64,000 nt of DNA from Sphingomonas ginkgonis (GCF_003970925.1 NZ_RWJF01000001.1:304501-368500); one strand, 5' to 3'. Positions 17,232 through 25,690 are shown, counted from the stretch's first letter. Numbers and translations are program-made. Notes: a model not told the origin generated them from the letters alone.

Positions 17232-18644
17232 ATGCGCCGAACGTTGCTGGGGTTGGCTGCGGCCGCCGCCATCCTCCATGCCGTACCTGCGGCCGCGCAG
17301 ACAGCGCGTCCCGACCAGGCCCGCTTTCGCGAGCTTTACCGCGAGCTGGTCGAGACCAACACTACGCTTTCATCGGGCAGCTGCACGCAGGCTGCGCAGC
17401 AGATTGCCGCTCGGCTCAAGGCGGCCGGCTATGCGGACAGCCGGATCACCCTGTTCTCGGTGCCCGACCATCCCAAGGAAGGTGGGATCGTCGCCGTGCT
17501 GCCCGGCAGCTCGGCCAGCGCCAAGCCGATTCTGCTGCTCGCGCACATCGACGTGGTCGAGGCCAAGCGCGCCGATTGGACCCGCGACCCGTTCAAGTTG
17601 GTCGAGGAGAATGGCTATCTCTATGCGCGCGGAACGTCGGACGACAAGGCGATGGCCGCAATCTGGGCCGACGACATGGTCCGCTTCAAGGAGAGCGGCT
17701 ACCGGCCGAAGCGAACGATCAAGATGGCGCTGACCTGTGGTGAGGAGACCACCTACGCCTTCAATGGCGCGCAGTGGCTGGCGCAGAACCGGCCCGACCT
17801 GGTTGCTGCCGAGTTCGCCCTCAACGAAGGTGGCGGGGGCGATACTGACGGGCATGGCAAGCTGCTGGTCCAGCAGATGCAGGTTGGCGAGAAGGCCGTG
17901 CAGAACTTCCGGGTCGAGACCCGCAATCCGGGCGGACACAGCTCGCAGCCGGTACCGGACAATGCCATCTACGAGCTTGCCGCCGACCTCGGCCGCCTTG
18001 CGGCCTACGATTTTCCGCTTGAGATGAGCGACACCACCCGGACCTTCTTCGCCAGGACCGGCGCCACGCGCGCTGACGCGATCGGCAAGGCGATGGTCGC
18101 GCTTGCCGCCAATCCGCAGGACAAGGCGGCCGAGGCGATCGTCAACACCGACAAGGCATATCATTCCATGCTGCGGACGACCTGCGTGGCAACGCTGCTC
18201 GAGGGCGGGCACGCCAACAACGCGCTTCCGCAGCGCGCCGCCGCCAACATCAACTGCCGGATCTTCCCCGGACACCGAATCGAGGAGATCCAGGCCAAGC
18301 TCGCCGAGGTCATGGCCGACCCGAAGGCCACGCTGACCGCGGTCCCCCCGGTGCGCCCGACCGCCAAGTCGCCGCCCCTTGACGCCAAGGTGATGGGACC
18401 GGCCACGACGCTCGCGGCAAAATATTTTCCGGGCGTCCCGGTAATCCCGTCGATGTCGACGGGCGCCACCGACGGCATCTTCCTCGAGGCGATCGGCATT
18501 CCCGTCTACGGCGTGCCGGGCCCGTGGGGAGATCCGGACGGCAACGGCGTGCACGGTCTCAACGAGCGGATCGAGGTCCGCTCGCTGATGGTTGGCCGCG
18601 ATTATCTGACCGATCTTGTCAAGGCCTACGCCGACAAGGTCTGA
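17232..18644 (+). CDS. Exported M20-family metallopeptidase
   Basis: Di-zinc amino- or carboxypeptidase of 470 aa with a signal peptide (AAAAAILHAVPAAAQ, cut near residue 23), so periplasmic. Metal-site motifs: LLLAHIDVVEA near residue 100, YARGTSDDKAM with bridging Asp, LTCGEETTYAFNG with the catalytic and ligand Glu, and late HGLNERIEVRS. The dimerisation domain opens with VQNFRVETRNPGGHSSQPVPDN. Substrate unknown; similar exported M20 proteins act on short peptides. Translation start is set by GGGGAG, which is buried in a hairpin. Confidence 0.9.
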   Translation: MRRTLLGLAAAAAILHAVPAAAQTARPDQARFRELYRELVETNTTLSSGSCTQAAQQIAARLKAAGYADSRITLFSVPDHPKEGGIVAVLPGSSASAKPILLLAHIDVVEAKRADWTRDPFKLVEENGYLYARGTSDDKAMAAIWADDMVRFKESGYRPKRTIKMALTCGEETTYAFNGAQWLAQNRPDLVAAEFALNEGGGGDTDGHGKLLVQQMQVGEKAVQNFRVETRNPGGHSSQPVPDNAIYELAADLGRLAAYDFPLEMSDTTRTFFARTGATRADAIGKAMVALAANPQDKAAEAIVNTDKAYHSMLRTTCVATLLEGGHANNALPQRAAANINCRIFPGHRIEEIQAKLAEVMADPKATLTAVPPVRPTAKSPPLDAKVMGPATTLAAKYFPGVPVIPSMSTGATDGIFLEAIGIPVYGVPGPWGDPDGNGVHGLNERIEVRSLMVGRDYLTDLVKAYADKV

Positions 18645-18681
18645 GCGTGACAGGGCGGCGGGGACCGGCCATCGTCCAGCA

Positions 18682-19992
18682 ATGAGCGATGCCCCGCCGC
18701 ACCAGCCCGTTTCCCGCGCCTCCACCCTGATCGCGGCCTTCTCGACCATCGTCGAGTGGTACGACTTCACCCTGTACCTCTACTTCGCGACGGTGATCAG
18801 CCGCGTCTTCTTCGGGGGCGGCGCGGCATCGCTGGCGACGGCCCTGGCCGGTTTCGCCATCGCCTACCTCATGCGTCCCCTCGGCGCGCTCTACTTCGGC
18901 CATGTCGGCGACCGGCAGGGCCGCCGCCATGCCATGCTCCTGTCGGTAGCGCTGATGACCGCTGCCATGCTCGCCATCGCGCTGCTCCCGACCCGCTCGG
19001 CAATCGGCCCTCTGGCGGGCTGGCTGATGCTGGCCCTACGCTGCGTGATGGGTTTCGCCGTGGGCGGCGAGTATACCGGCGTGGTCGCCTATCTCCTCGA
19101 AGGTTCGCGCCCCGAGCGGCGCGGGCTGATCACGTCGCTGGCGGCGGCGGCGAGCGAGGTGGGTGGGCTGCTCGCGGTCGGCGTCTCGGCTGTCACCGTC
19201 GCGCTGCTCGACGCCGCTGCGCTCGACGCGTGGGGCTGGCGCATTCCCTTCCTGGTCGGCGCGGGCCTCGCCGCGAGTGTGTGGGTCGCCCGCTCGGCGA
19301 TGCATGAGAGCCCCGAGTTCCGACGCCAGCAGGCCGAAGGAACTGTCCCCGACAATCCGCTTCGCCACGCCCTCACGCATCATCGTGCCGGCATCGCCCG
19401 CGCTTTCGCCATATCCGCGCTGGGCTCGATCACCTACTATGTCGGTATCACCTATGTTCCCGCCTTCCTGACCACCGTAGGGGCGATGAGCGAGGAGCAG
19501 TCGCTGTCCTTGTCGACCATCGCTGCGGTCGCGGTTATCGCAGTCACGCCGCTGGTCGGCTGGCTGTCCGACCGGCACGGCCGTCGTCCCGCGCTGCTCC
19601 TGTTGGCGTTGCTTTCGGCAGTCCTCCCGGTGACGCTCTTCACCTTGATGGCCCAAGGGTCGACAGGCGAAGCGCTGGGGGGCGCCGTGCTGCTTGCCGC
19701 GGTCGCGGGCGGCGTCAGTGCGGTGGGCGCGGTGGCGACCGCCGAGCAGGTCGGGGGCGAAGGTCGGCTGACCGGGCTGGCACTCGGGGCGACCGGGGCG
19801 ACCGCCATCTTCGGCGGCCTTACCCCTTGGGCGGCGCAGTGGCTGACGACAGCGACGGGGTGGCCAGCCGTTCCCGGAGCGATGATCGCCCTGGTTGCGC
19901 TGTTCGTCCTTCCGGTCCTGTGGCGGACTCGCGAGACCGCCCCTATGAAAAACGCCGCCCTCCCGAGGGAGAGCGGCGCCTTGCTGCCGTGA
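18682..19992 (+). CDS. MFS transporter, metabolite:proton symporter type
   Basis: 436-aa polytopic inner-membrane protein with about 12 helices. The opening STIVEWYDFTLYLYFA and the loop motif GHVGDRQGRRHAM, with SDRHGRRPALL in the second half, are those of the MHS family (ProP, KgtP and citrate carriers). It probably imports an organic acid or osmolyte with protons. The ATG at 18682 fits the family start. Its last codons contain a hairpin that serves as terminator for the opposite strand. Confidence 0.88.
   Translation: MSDAPPHQPVSRASTLIAAFSTIVEWYDFTLYLYFATVISRVFFGGGAASLATALAGFAIAYLMRPLGALYFGHVGDRQGRRHAMLLSVALMTAAMLAIALLPTRSAIGPLAGWLMLALRCVMGFAVGGEYTGVVAYLLEGSRPERRGLITSLAAAASEVGGLLAVGVSAVTVALLDAAALDAWGWRIPFLVGAGLAASVWVARSAMHESPEFRRQQAEGTVPDNPLRHALTHHRAGIARAFAISALGSITYYVGITYVPAFLTTVGAMSEEQSLSLSTIAAVAVIAVTPLVGWLSDRHGRRPALLLLALLSAVLPVTLFTLMAQGSTGEALGGAVLLAAVAGGVSAVGAVATAEQVGGEGRLTGLALGATGATAIFGGLTPWAAQWLTTATGWPAVPGAMIALVALFVLPVLWRTRETAPMKNAALPRESGALLP
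19948..19978 (-). terminator. Rho-independent terminator of the Tyr/Gly-rich gene, inside the MFS coding end
   Basis: On the minus strand CGCCGC-TCTCCC... pairs back to GCGGCG (outer 6 bp, one mismatch, inner 4 bp) and is followed by TTTTT. It lies 24 bases past the stop of the gene at 20002-20367 and overlaps codons for the last ~15 residues of the transporter. Confidence 0.75.
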
Positions 19993-20001
19993 GTAGCCGG
20001 C

Positions 20002-20367
20002 TCAGTAGCCGTAGCGCCAGCGCCGGTCGCGGTAGCGCCGGTCAAAGTCACGGTAGCGGTAGCCGCGATAGCGGGGGTGGCCGTAGTAGCCGTAAGTGAT
20101 GTTGTAGCTCGGATAGGAATAGCCGTAGCTATACCCCGGGTAGCTGTATCCATAGCCCGGGTAGCCATAGCCATAGCTGTAGCTCGGGTAGGCGTAGCCG
20201 TAGCTCGGGTAGGAATAGCCGTAGCCAGGATAGCCGTAGCCATAACCACCATAGCCGCCGAACGACGTGCCGATGCCGATCGACACATAACCGCGGGCGT
20301 TCGCAGGGGCAGCGGCAAGGGTCATCGCGCCAAGCGCAGCAGCCGCCAAAATCATCGGTTTGAACAT
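20002..20367 (-). CDS. Secreted tyrosine/glycine-rich repeat protein
   Basis: 121-aa protein with a signal peptide (MFKPMILAAAALGAMTLAAAPANA). The mature part is low-complexity: about ten GYGYP, GYSYP or SYGYA units from residue 35 to 95, then a Arg/Asp/Tyr-rich tail (RYRDFDRRYRDRRWRYGY). RBS GGAG precedes the ATG. Similar tyrosine-rich exported proteins occur in many proteobacteria without known function. Tyr/Gly repeats can give extended, sticky or self-associating chains; any surface or matrix role here is inference. Convergent with the MFS gene and has its own terminator. Confidence 0.8.
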   Translation of the reverse strand: MFKPMILAAAALGAMTLAAAPANARGYVSIGIGTSFGGYGGYGYGYPGYGYSYPSYGYAYPSYSYGYGYPGYGYSYPGYSYGYSYPSYNITYGYYGHPRYRGYRYRDFDRRYRDRRWRYGY

Positions 20368-20386
20368 GATGCTTCTCCATCCGCGC

Positions 20387-20409
20387 TGCTGGCAGTAAAC
20401 GCGCCAGCA
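20387..20409. repeat. Inverted repeat TGCTGGC-N9-GCCAGCA in the leader of the Tyr/Gly-rich gene
   Basis: Perfect seven-base arms, 20 bases upstream of the ATG at 20367. Could be a leader hairpin or an operator. Confidence 0.4.
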
Positions 20410-20563
20410 ACGCCCAATTCGACTCAACCCGCTGAATTTGCTGGACGTTTCGTTAACCTGAGGCAACAAGATCAAGCGTTGCTTACGAGCGACGAGCTGC
20501 CCCGGGAACGTTCGCGTGTCAGGCTCGCTTCTTGCCCTGAAGGAACAGTGGGAGAGACTGGTC

Positions 20564-20644
20564 ATGCGTTCGATTTTCTTGTGGCTGATCGGGATTCCGA
20601 TCCCTCTGATCCTCCTCCTGGCGCTCTGCACGCACCACTTCTAG
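20564..20644 (+). CDS. 26-aa single-helix membrane protein
   Basis: Tiny frame starting at an ATG with GGGAGAG about eight bases upstream. The product is almost entirely one hydrophobic helix (MRSIFLWLIGIPIPLILLLA) closed by CTHHF. The length, the Pro-containing helix and the RBS fit a genuine small membrane protein. From memory, very similar short ORFs recur in sphingomonad genomes. It sits in the 373-base gap before the aldo/keto reductase, which starts 97 bases downstream. Confidence 0.6.
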   Translation: MRSIFLWLIGIPIPLILLLALCTHHF

Positions 20645-20686
20645 GCCTTCCCGATCGCTCGGCTCGCCGCTTCCTCGATCGGAGCG

Positions 20687-20711
20687 GGAACGGCGCTCCC
20701 GGGCTCCCGTT
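20687..20711 (+). promoter_or_regulatory. EcfG-type general stress response promoter
   Basis: GGAAC (20687-20691), 16 bases, CGTT (20708-20711): an exact match to the alphaproteobacterial EcfG consensus GGAAC-N16/17-CGTT. Transcription would start near 20718, about 23 bases before the aldo/keto reductase ATG. This predicts that the reductase is induced in the PhyR-NepR-EcfG response. Confidence 0.7.
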
Positions 20712-20740
20712 GAGTGGCCGACCAGCGACGGGAGAGGACC

Positions 20741-21697
20741 ATGCAGTGTCGGCATTTCGGAAACAGCGAGCTGCGCGTCTCAGTCATCAGCCTGGGCAGC
20801 TGGCTGACCTACGGCGGCGGCGTCGAGGCGGAGCAGGCGCGGGCCTGTGTCGATGCAGCCTTCGACCACCAGATCAACTTTATCGATACCGCGAACGTCT
20901 ATGGCCGCGGCGCCGCCGAACGCTTCCTCGGCGAAGCGCTGAAAGGCCGCTCACGCGACTCCTATGTGCTGGCGACCAAGCTCTACTTTCCGATGAGCGA
21001 CAGCGACCGCGGTCTGTCGCGCCAGCAGATCGAGAAGCAGCTCGATGCCTCGTTGGAGCGGCTACAGACCGACGTTATCGACCTCTACCAGTGTCATCGC
21101 TTCGACGAGGCGACTCCGCTGGAGGAAACGATGGAGGCGCTGACGCGCGCGGTCGAGAGCGGGAAAGTCCGTTATCTCGGCTTCTCCGAATGGCCCGCCG
21201 ACAAGATCGAGGCTGCGCTCGCCATGACCGGGGTCGCCCGCTTCGTCTCAAGCCAACCGCAGTACAGCCTCCTGTGGCGCAAGCCCGAGGAGCAGATCAT
21301 CCCGCTCTGCGCCGCCAATGGCGTCTCGCAGATTGTCTGGTCGCCGCTCGCCCAGGGCGTGCTGACCGGTAAATATGATCCTGACCAGCCGCCGCCGCGC
21401 GACAGCCGCGCGGCAAGCAACGAGATGAGCGGCTGGATGGACTGGCTGATGGAGCGGCCGACGCTCGAAGCGGTACAGCAGCTCAAGCCGCTCGCGGCCG
21501 AGGCGGGGCTCAGCTTGGCCCAGTTTGCGCTGGCCTGGGTGCTGCGCGAACCGAACGTCGCCAGTGCGATCGTCGGCGCCTCGCGCCCTAGGCAGGTCGT
21601 TGACAATGCCGCCGCTGCGGACGCGCGGGTCGATCCCGAGCTGTTCGCGAAGGCCGAGGCCATCACCGCGCGGGCCGGCCAGCACGAGCCGGCCTAG
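20741..21697 (+). CDS. Aldo/keto reductase, voltage-gated potassium channel beta subunit-like
   Basis: NADPH-dependent oxidoreductase of 318 aa with TIM-barrel fold. Catalytic tetrad residues are visible: Asp and Tyr in FIDTANVYGRG, Lys in VLATKLYFP and His in LYQCHRFDEATP. WSPLAQGVLTGKY and the C-terminal SAIVGASRPRQV bind the cofactor. The sequence resembles the YghZ/Kv-beta group, which reduces methylglyoxal and other aldehydes. ATG at 20741 is chosen for its RBS GGAGAGG and its spacing from the EcfG-type promoter. Stress induction is inferred from that promoter. Confidence 0.92.
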   Translation: MQCRHFGNSELRVSVISLGSWLTYGGGVEAEQARACVDAAFDHQINFIDTANVYGRGAAERFLGEALKGRSRDSYVLATKLYFPMSDSDRGLSRQQIEKQLDASLERLQTDVIDLYQCHRFDEATPLEETMEALTRAVESGKVRYLGFSEWPADKIEAALAMTGVARFVSSQPQYSLLWRKPEEQIIPLCAANGVSQIVWSPLAQGVLTGKYDPDQPPPRDSRAASNEMSGWMDWLMERPTLEAVQQLKPLAAEAGLSLAQFALAWVLREPNVASAIVGASRPRQVVDNAAAADARVDPELFAKAEAITARAGQHEPA

Positions 21698-21891
21698 GAG
21701 GACGGCGGCTCGAAGATCGCCTCGATCGGCAGGTCGAACAGCCGGGCTATGCGGAAGGCGAGCGGCAGCGACGGGTCGTACCGGCCGGTCTCGATTGCGT
21801 TCACCGACTGACGGCTGACCTCCAGCTGCACGGCGAGATCCTGCTGGCTCCACTCGCGCTCGGCGCGGAGAACCCGGAGACGGTTCTTCAT
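21694..21891 (-). CDS. Small XRE/HTH transcriptional regulator
   Basis: 65-aa protein that is nearly all helix-turn-helix: NRLRVLRAEREWSQQDLA, then VSRQSVNAIETGRYDPS and LAFRIARLFDLPIEAIF. This is the YozG-like short Cro/CI regulator. It overlaps the membrane protein gene upstream by four bases (ATGA), so the pair is cotranscribed; such small regulators often control their own two-gene unit. Tail-to-tail overlap of four bases (CTAG) with the reductase stop. Confidence 0.9.
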   Translation of the reverse strand: MKNRLRVLRAEREWSQQDLAVQLEVSRQSVNAIETGRYDPSLPLAFRIARLFDLPIEAIFEPPSS

Positions 21892-22319
21892 GCCCGCTCG
21901 TTGCGGCGGCGGGCGGCGAACAGCTCTATGCAGCCGAACAGGCCCTGCATTGCCACCCAGAGGATCGGCACCCAGTATGCCTCGACCAGCGGCATCAGGC
22001 CGGATGGCTGCAGGAATCCCCACAGCACGGCGGCGCCCATGGTCGCATTGGTCGCAATTGCGATTCGGCGAAAGGTCAGTCCCTGCTGATATTCGTCACG
22101 CTCGTCGGAGAGATAGCGTCCCCAGCTCGCGAAGAGGCCGAGCACCGGCATCGCAGCGACGAGTGCCATGACGAAAGTCGCGAGATCGCTGACGTGTCGA
22201 TGAGCCCGGATCCAGATCAGCGGCGGCAGGACCAGCCCGTAGGCGAGAAGGAGCCACAGCGTTCGCCGGATGTGCGTACGCTGCGCCGGGGTATGATCAC
22301 TCTCCTTGGCGGCGACAAT
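21888..22319 (-). CDS. Four-helix membrane protein paired with XRE regulator; start codon unclear
   Basis: The frame codes for four membrane helices: LWLLLAYGLVLPPLIWI, FVMALVAAMPVLGLFASW, GAAVLWGFLQPSGLMPL and VPILWVAMQGLFGCIELF, with RYLSDERDEYQQ in a loop. The first ATG (22169) lies inside helix 2 and would lose helix 1 and a charged lead (AAKESDHTPAQRTHIRR). Upstream of it the frame has no ATG, GTG or TTG before a stop at 22361. An ATT at 22317-22319 has GGAG eight bases upstream and is my best guess. Similar XRE plus membrane-protein pairs are common; function unknown. Either a rare start or a sequence change is involved. Confidence 0.6.
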   Translation of the reverse strand: MVAAKESDHTPAQRTHIRRTLWLLLAYGLVLPPLIWIRAHRHVSDLATFVMALVAAMPVLGLFASWGRYLSDERDEYQQGLTFRRIAIATNATMGAAVLWGFLQPSGLMPLVEAYWVPILWVAMQGLFGCIELFAARRRNERA

Positions 22320-22452
22320 CTGACAAGCTCCTTTGCCTTTATGATAAGCGGCCTTTACTTAGTTATTTTGTATATTGTCGAGCAACCTTGACCCGATCCC
22401 TTCTTCGCTGTCGGTTGAGGCGAAGGCCGCGCGTCGCTACATGGCGATCATC
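22320..22452. promoter_or_regulatory. AT-rich divergent promoter region
   Basis: Gap between the XRE pair and thrS. Bases 22330-22380 are strikingly AT-rich for this genome (TTTACTTAGTTATTTTGTATATTG) and probably hold the promoters for both directions and the XRE operator. No exact consensus boxes or threonyl T-box were recognised. Confidence 0.35.
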
Positions 22453-24471
22453 ATGACGAAGATGTTCAAGATCGCGCTTCCCGACGGCTCCGTGCGGGAG
22501 ATGCCGGAAGGATCGACCCCCGCGGACGTGGCGGCGGCGATCGGGCCCGGATTGGCCAAGGCGGCGATCGCCGCCCGGGTCGACGGCGAGCTGCGCGACA
22601 TCACCCGCCCGTTTGAGGGCGATTCGAGCCTCGCGCTGGTCACCGGCCGTGACGAGAAGGACGCGCTCGAGCTGTTCCGCCACGACTATGCGCACATACT
22701 CGCCGAGGCCGTGCAGAACCTCTTTCCCGGCACGCAGATCACCTTCGGGCCGGCGACGGACGACGGCTTCTATTACGATTTCGCCCCGGCTCCCGGGCGT
22801 GGCCCGTTCACCGAGGAGGATCTGCCCGGGATCGAGGAGGAAATGCGTCGCGTCATTGCTCGCGACGAACCGCTCGTCCGCGAGGTCTGGCAGCGCGAGG
22901 ACGTCCGCGACTTCTTCCAGCGCAGCGGCGAGCGGTTCAAGGCCGAGTGGGTCATGGAGCTGCCCGAGGGCGAGCCTATCACCATGTACCGCTCAGGTCG
23001 CGGCGATGGCGCCTGGATGGACCTGTGCCGCGGCCCGCACCTCGCCTCGACCGGCAAGCTCGACCCGCAGGCGTTCAAGCTGACCCGCGTATCGGGCGCC
23101 TACTGGCGCGGCGACCCGGCCAACCCGATGCTCAGCCGCATCTATGGGACAGCCTGGCTCAACAAGAAGCAGCTCGACGCCTACCTCGTCCGGCTGGAGG
23201 AAGCGGCCAAGCGCGACCACCGCAAGATCGGTCGCGAGATGGACCTGTTCCACCTCCAGGAGGAGGCGCACGGCAGCGTCTTCTGGCATCCTAAGGGGTT
23301 CCTGCTTTGGCGGCAACTTGAAGCCTACATGCGCCGCCGGCTCGATGCTGCCGGCTACGAAGAGGTCAAGACGCCACAGTTGATGGACGCGCGCCAATGG
23401 GAGCGCTCGGGACATTGGGGCAAGTATCGCGAGAACATGTTCGTCGTTCCGGACGAGATTCCCTCGACCGAGGACGAAGGCCCGATCTTCAGCGGCGCGG
23501 CCGACCTGATGGCGCTGAAGCCGATGAACTGCCCCGCGCATGTGCTCATCTTCAAGCAGGGGATCACCAGCTACCGCGAACTGCCGATCCGCATGGCCGA
23601 GTTCGGCTGCTGCCACCGCAACGAGCCGCACGGGGCGCTGCATGGCATTATGCGCGTCCGCCAGTTCACGCAGGACGATGCACATATCTTCGTCCGCGAG
23701 GACCAGCTCATCGACGAGGTGCGCCGCTTCTGTGATCTGCTCGACACGGTCTACAAGGACCTCGGCTTCGAGAACTATGCGGTGAAGCTCGCACTGCGTC
23801 CCGACAAGCGATTCGGCACCGACGAGATGTGGGACAAGGCCGAGGACGAGCTGCGACAGGCGGTTATCGCCAGCGGCCGCGCGACCGAGGCATTCGGCTG
23901 GGAAGAGCTCCCGGGTGAAGGCGCCTTCTATGCGCCCAAGCTGGAGTTCCACCTGACCGACGCGATCGGTCGCACCTGGCAGGTCGGAACGATCCAGTCG
24001 GACCGAGTGCTGCCCGAGCGGCTCGACGCGAGTTACATCGGCGAGGACGGGGAGAAGCACCGGCCGGTCATGCTCCACCGTGCCATTCTCGGCACGTTCG
24101 AACGTTTCATCGGGATCTTGATTGAGCATCACGCCGGCAAGTTCCCGCTCTGGCTCGCGCCCGTGCAGGCGGTGGTCGCCACGATTGTCAGCGACGCCGA
24201 TGGCTACGCGCAGGATGTCGCTGACCGGCTGCGCGCGATGGGGCTGCGGGTCGACACCGATATTCGCAACGAGAAGATCAACTACAAGGTGAGGGAGCAC
24301 AGCCTCGCCAAGGTCCCGCTGCTGCTGGTGGTCGGCAAGCGCGAGGCTGAGGAGGGCACCGTCGCTGTCCGCCGTCTCGGCAGCGAGGAACGGCAGCTTG
24401 TCATGAGTCTCGATGAGGTCGGCGCCCTCATGGCCGCCGAGGCAACTCCGCCGGACCTTGTCCGAAGCTAG
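22453..24471 (+). CDS. thrS: Threonyl-tRNA synthetase
   Basis: Charges tRNA-Thr. The 672-aa product has the class II layout: N-terminal TGS domain ([32 protein letters not shown]), editing domain with the [17 protein letters not shown] metal-type motif, catalytic core with [12 protein letters not shown] (zinc Cys), [34 protein letters not shown] (motif 2), and the [18 protein letters not shown] motif 3, then the anticodon-binding domain. Three in-frame ATGs (22441, 22453, 22462) are possible; 22453 fits the usual family start. The 3' end overlaps the next gene. Confidence 0.96.
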   Translation: MTKMFKIALPDGSVREMPEGSTPADVAAAIGPGLAKAAIAARVDGELRDITRPFEGDSSLALVTGRDEKDALELFRHDYAHILAEAVQNLFPGTQITFGPATDDGFYYDFAPAPGRGPFTEEDLPGIEEEMRRVIARDEPLVREVWQREDVRDFFQRSGERFKAEWVMELPEGEPITMYRSGRGDGAWMDLCRGPHLASTGKLDPQAFKLTRVSGAYWRGDPANPMLSRIYGTAWLNKKQLDAYLVRLEEAAKRDHRKIGREMDLFHLQEEAHGSVFWHPKGFLLWRQLEAYMRRRLDAAGYEEVKTPQLMDARQWERSGHWGKYRENMFVVPDEIPSTEDEGPIFSGAADLMALKPMNCPAHVLIFKQGITSYRELPIRMAEFGCCHRNEPHGALHGIMRVRQFTQDDAHIFVREDQLIDEVRRFCDLLDTVYKDLGFENYAVKLALRPDKRFGTDEMWDKAEDELRQAVIASGRATEAFGWEELPGEGAFYAPKLEFHLTDAIGRTWQVGTIQSDRVLPERLDASYIGEDGEKHRPVMLHRAILGTFERFIGILIEHHAGKFPLWLAPVQAVVATIVSDADGYAQDVADRLRAMGLRVDTDIRNEKINYKVREHSLAKVPLLLVVGKREAEEGTVAVRRLGSEERQLVMSLDEVGALMAAEATPPDLVRS

Positions 24472-24763
24472 GCAGGCGCTCGAGCAGCGCTGGCTCGAGC
24501 TCACCCGCACGCTGCTGCCGGGGATCGCACGCGAACGCGGCTGGCCGGTCAATCTCGATCATTGCTTCCAGCGGATCCTGCTCGACCATGCCTGCGGGAG
24601 CTGCTGGTACGAGGCGATCGCCGGGCGGCCGGCTTACCGCAAGGCCAGCGACGAGCAGCTCGCGGCGGCGGTCGACGCCGGGGAACAGGTGCTGTCGGGG
24701 ACACTCGACCTCAAGCGGCTCAACCGGGAGTCGCTGCGTCACCGAGGCAAGCGGGGCCGCTAA
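24458..24763 (+). CDS. Conserved sphingomonad protein of ~101 aa, unknown
   Basis: Frame coupled to thrS. Conserved-looking core: [26 protein letters not shown] then [35 protein letters not shown]. From memory, close relatives are found in sphingomonads and are sometimes labelled GCN5-related, but no acetyltransferase fold is visible. I start at the TTG at 24458, which overlaps thrS by 14 bases; an ATG at 24413 would add 15 residues that merely read thrS out of frame. Two or three Cys and one His could bind metal. Stop overlaps the ferredoxin stop tail to tail (CTAA). Confidence 0.7.
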   Translation: MSEARQALEQRWLELTRTLLPGIARERGWPVNLDHCFQRILLDHACGSCWYEAIAGRPAYRKASDEQLAAAVDAGEQVLSGTLDLKRLNRESLRHRGKRGR

Positions 24764-25077
24764 TCCTCCTCGGCGATCCGCACCGTCAATCCTTCTAGCG
24801 CGGGTTCAACCGTGATCTGGCACGATAATCGGCTGTTCTCGTCACGGTCACCGCTGCTGTCGAGCAGGTCGTCCTCGTCTCGGCTCATCGTCGGCAGCGA
24901 GCCCGCGAAGGCCGGGTCGACATGGACGTGGCAGGTCGCACAGCTGCAGCAGCCGCCGCATAGCGCCAACAGTTCGTCGAAACCGTTGTCGCGGATGCTC
25001 TCCATCAGCGTCTGCCCGTCAACCGCGGCGATGATTCGCTCAGTGCCGTCGCGGGTGACGACCGTGATCTGGGTCAT
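24760..25077 (-). CDS. 2Fe-2S ferredoxin, adrenodoxin type
   Basis: 105-aa electron carrier. The cluster ligands are in the order Cys40, Cys46, Cys49 ([10 protein letters not shown], the CX5CX2C pattern) and Cys86 (SRLSCQI), as in vertebrate-type ferredoxins that feed P450s or Rieske oxygenases. Two extra cysteines (43, 44) inside the loop are unusual. No P450 or reductase lies next to it, so the partner is unknown. Confidence 0.92.
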   Translation of the reverse strand: MTQITVVTRDGTERIIAAVDGQTLMESIRDNGFDELLALCGGCCSCATCHVHVDPAFAGSLPTMSRDEDDLLDSSGDRDENSRLSCQITVEPALEGLTVRIAEED

Positions 25078-25148
25078 GGATTTCCTCTCGGGGTAACCCG
25101 ACCCGGCTAGGAACAGCGGGGCCGCGGGTCAACGCCCGCGCACGCCTT

Positions 25149-25670
25149 TCAGCCAACCCGTCCGAGCTCGGCCTCAAGCGCCTTCAGCCGGTCCCGCGCC
25201 TCGCCCAGCTCGATCGCGCGACGGACAACCCGCTCGTCGAGCGTCGCGTTGTCCGCGGCAAGCTGGCGTACCCGCGTCGAACGCTCGAGCAGGCGGGCAA
25301 TGCGTGCGGTGAGCACTTCGAAGTGGAAAGGCTTGACCACCACGTCGTCGGCGCCGGCGGCGAGCGCGCGGACGACACCGTCCGCCTCCGATCGACCGGA
25401 GATGAGGATGACTGGGAGGTCGCGCCAGGCAAGCTCGCGTCGCACGACCCGGGTCAGCTCCGTCCCGCTCATTAGCGGAAGGGCAAGGTCGGCGATGAGC
25501 AGATCCACCGGAACCCGCTGCAGCTCGCCTAGTGCGGTTGTAGCGGTCTCAGCGACCATCACGCGATATCCCTCGGCACCGAGGCGCCGTGCGAGCACCG
25601 CCAGATTGTTGCGGCTGGAGTCGACGATCAGGATCCGCGGCGCCGCCGCAGAATACACGGGCTGGTCCAT
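25149..25670 (-). CDS. Stand-alone response regulator receiver protein
   Basis: 173-aa protein made of one receiver domain (residues 12-128) and a C-terminal helix of about 40 residues with coiled-coil character (LDERVVRRAIELGEARDRLKALEAELG). The phosphorylated residue is Asp61 in LLIADLALPLMSG; the acidic pocket has Asp17 only (IVDSS, where DD is usual). The switch Ser is in LISGRSEAD and the Lys in VVVKPFHFE. No DNA-binding or output domain, so it acts by protein contacts, like DivK-type regulators. A CtrA-like box lies just upstream. No kinase gene is adjacent. Confidence 0.9.
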   Translation of the reverse strand: MDQPVYSAAAPRILIVDSSRNNLAVLARRLGAEGYRVMVAETATTALGELQRVPVDLLIADLALPLMSGTELTRVVRRELAWRDLPVILISGRSEADGVVRALAAGADDVVVKPFHFEVLTARIARLLERSTRVRQLAADNATLDERVVRRAIELGEARDRLKALEAELGRVG

Positions 25671-25690
25671 GCGGACGATCTAAACGGAAA

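Noticed and set aside
20040..20240. Short repeated units suggesting a CRISPR array
   Set aside because: The repeats are codons of the Tyr/Gly protein, with no constant spacer length.
20505..20529. GGAAC-N16-CGCT upstream of the 26-aa gene as a second EcfG promoter
   Set aside because: The -10 part is CGCT instead of CGTT; one mismatch in a four-base box is too weak.
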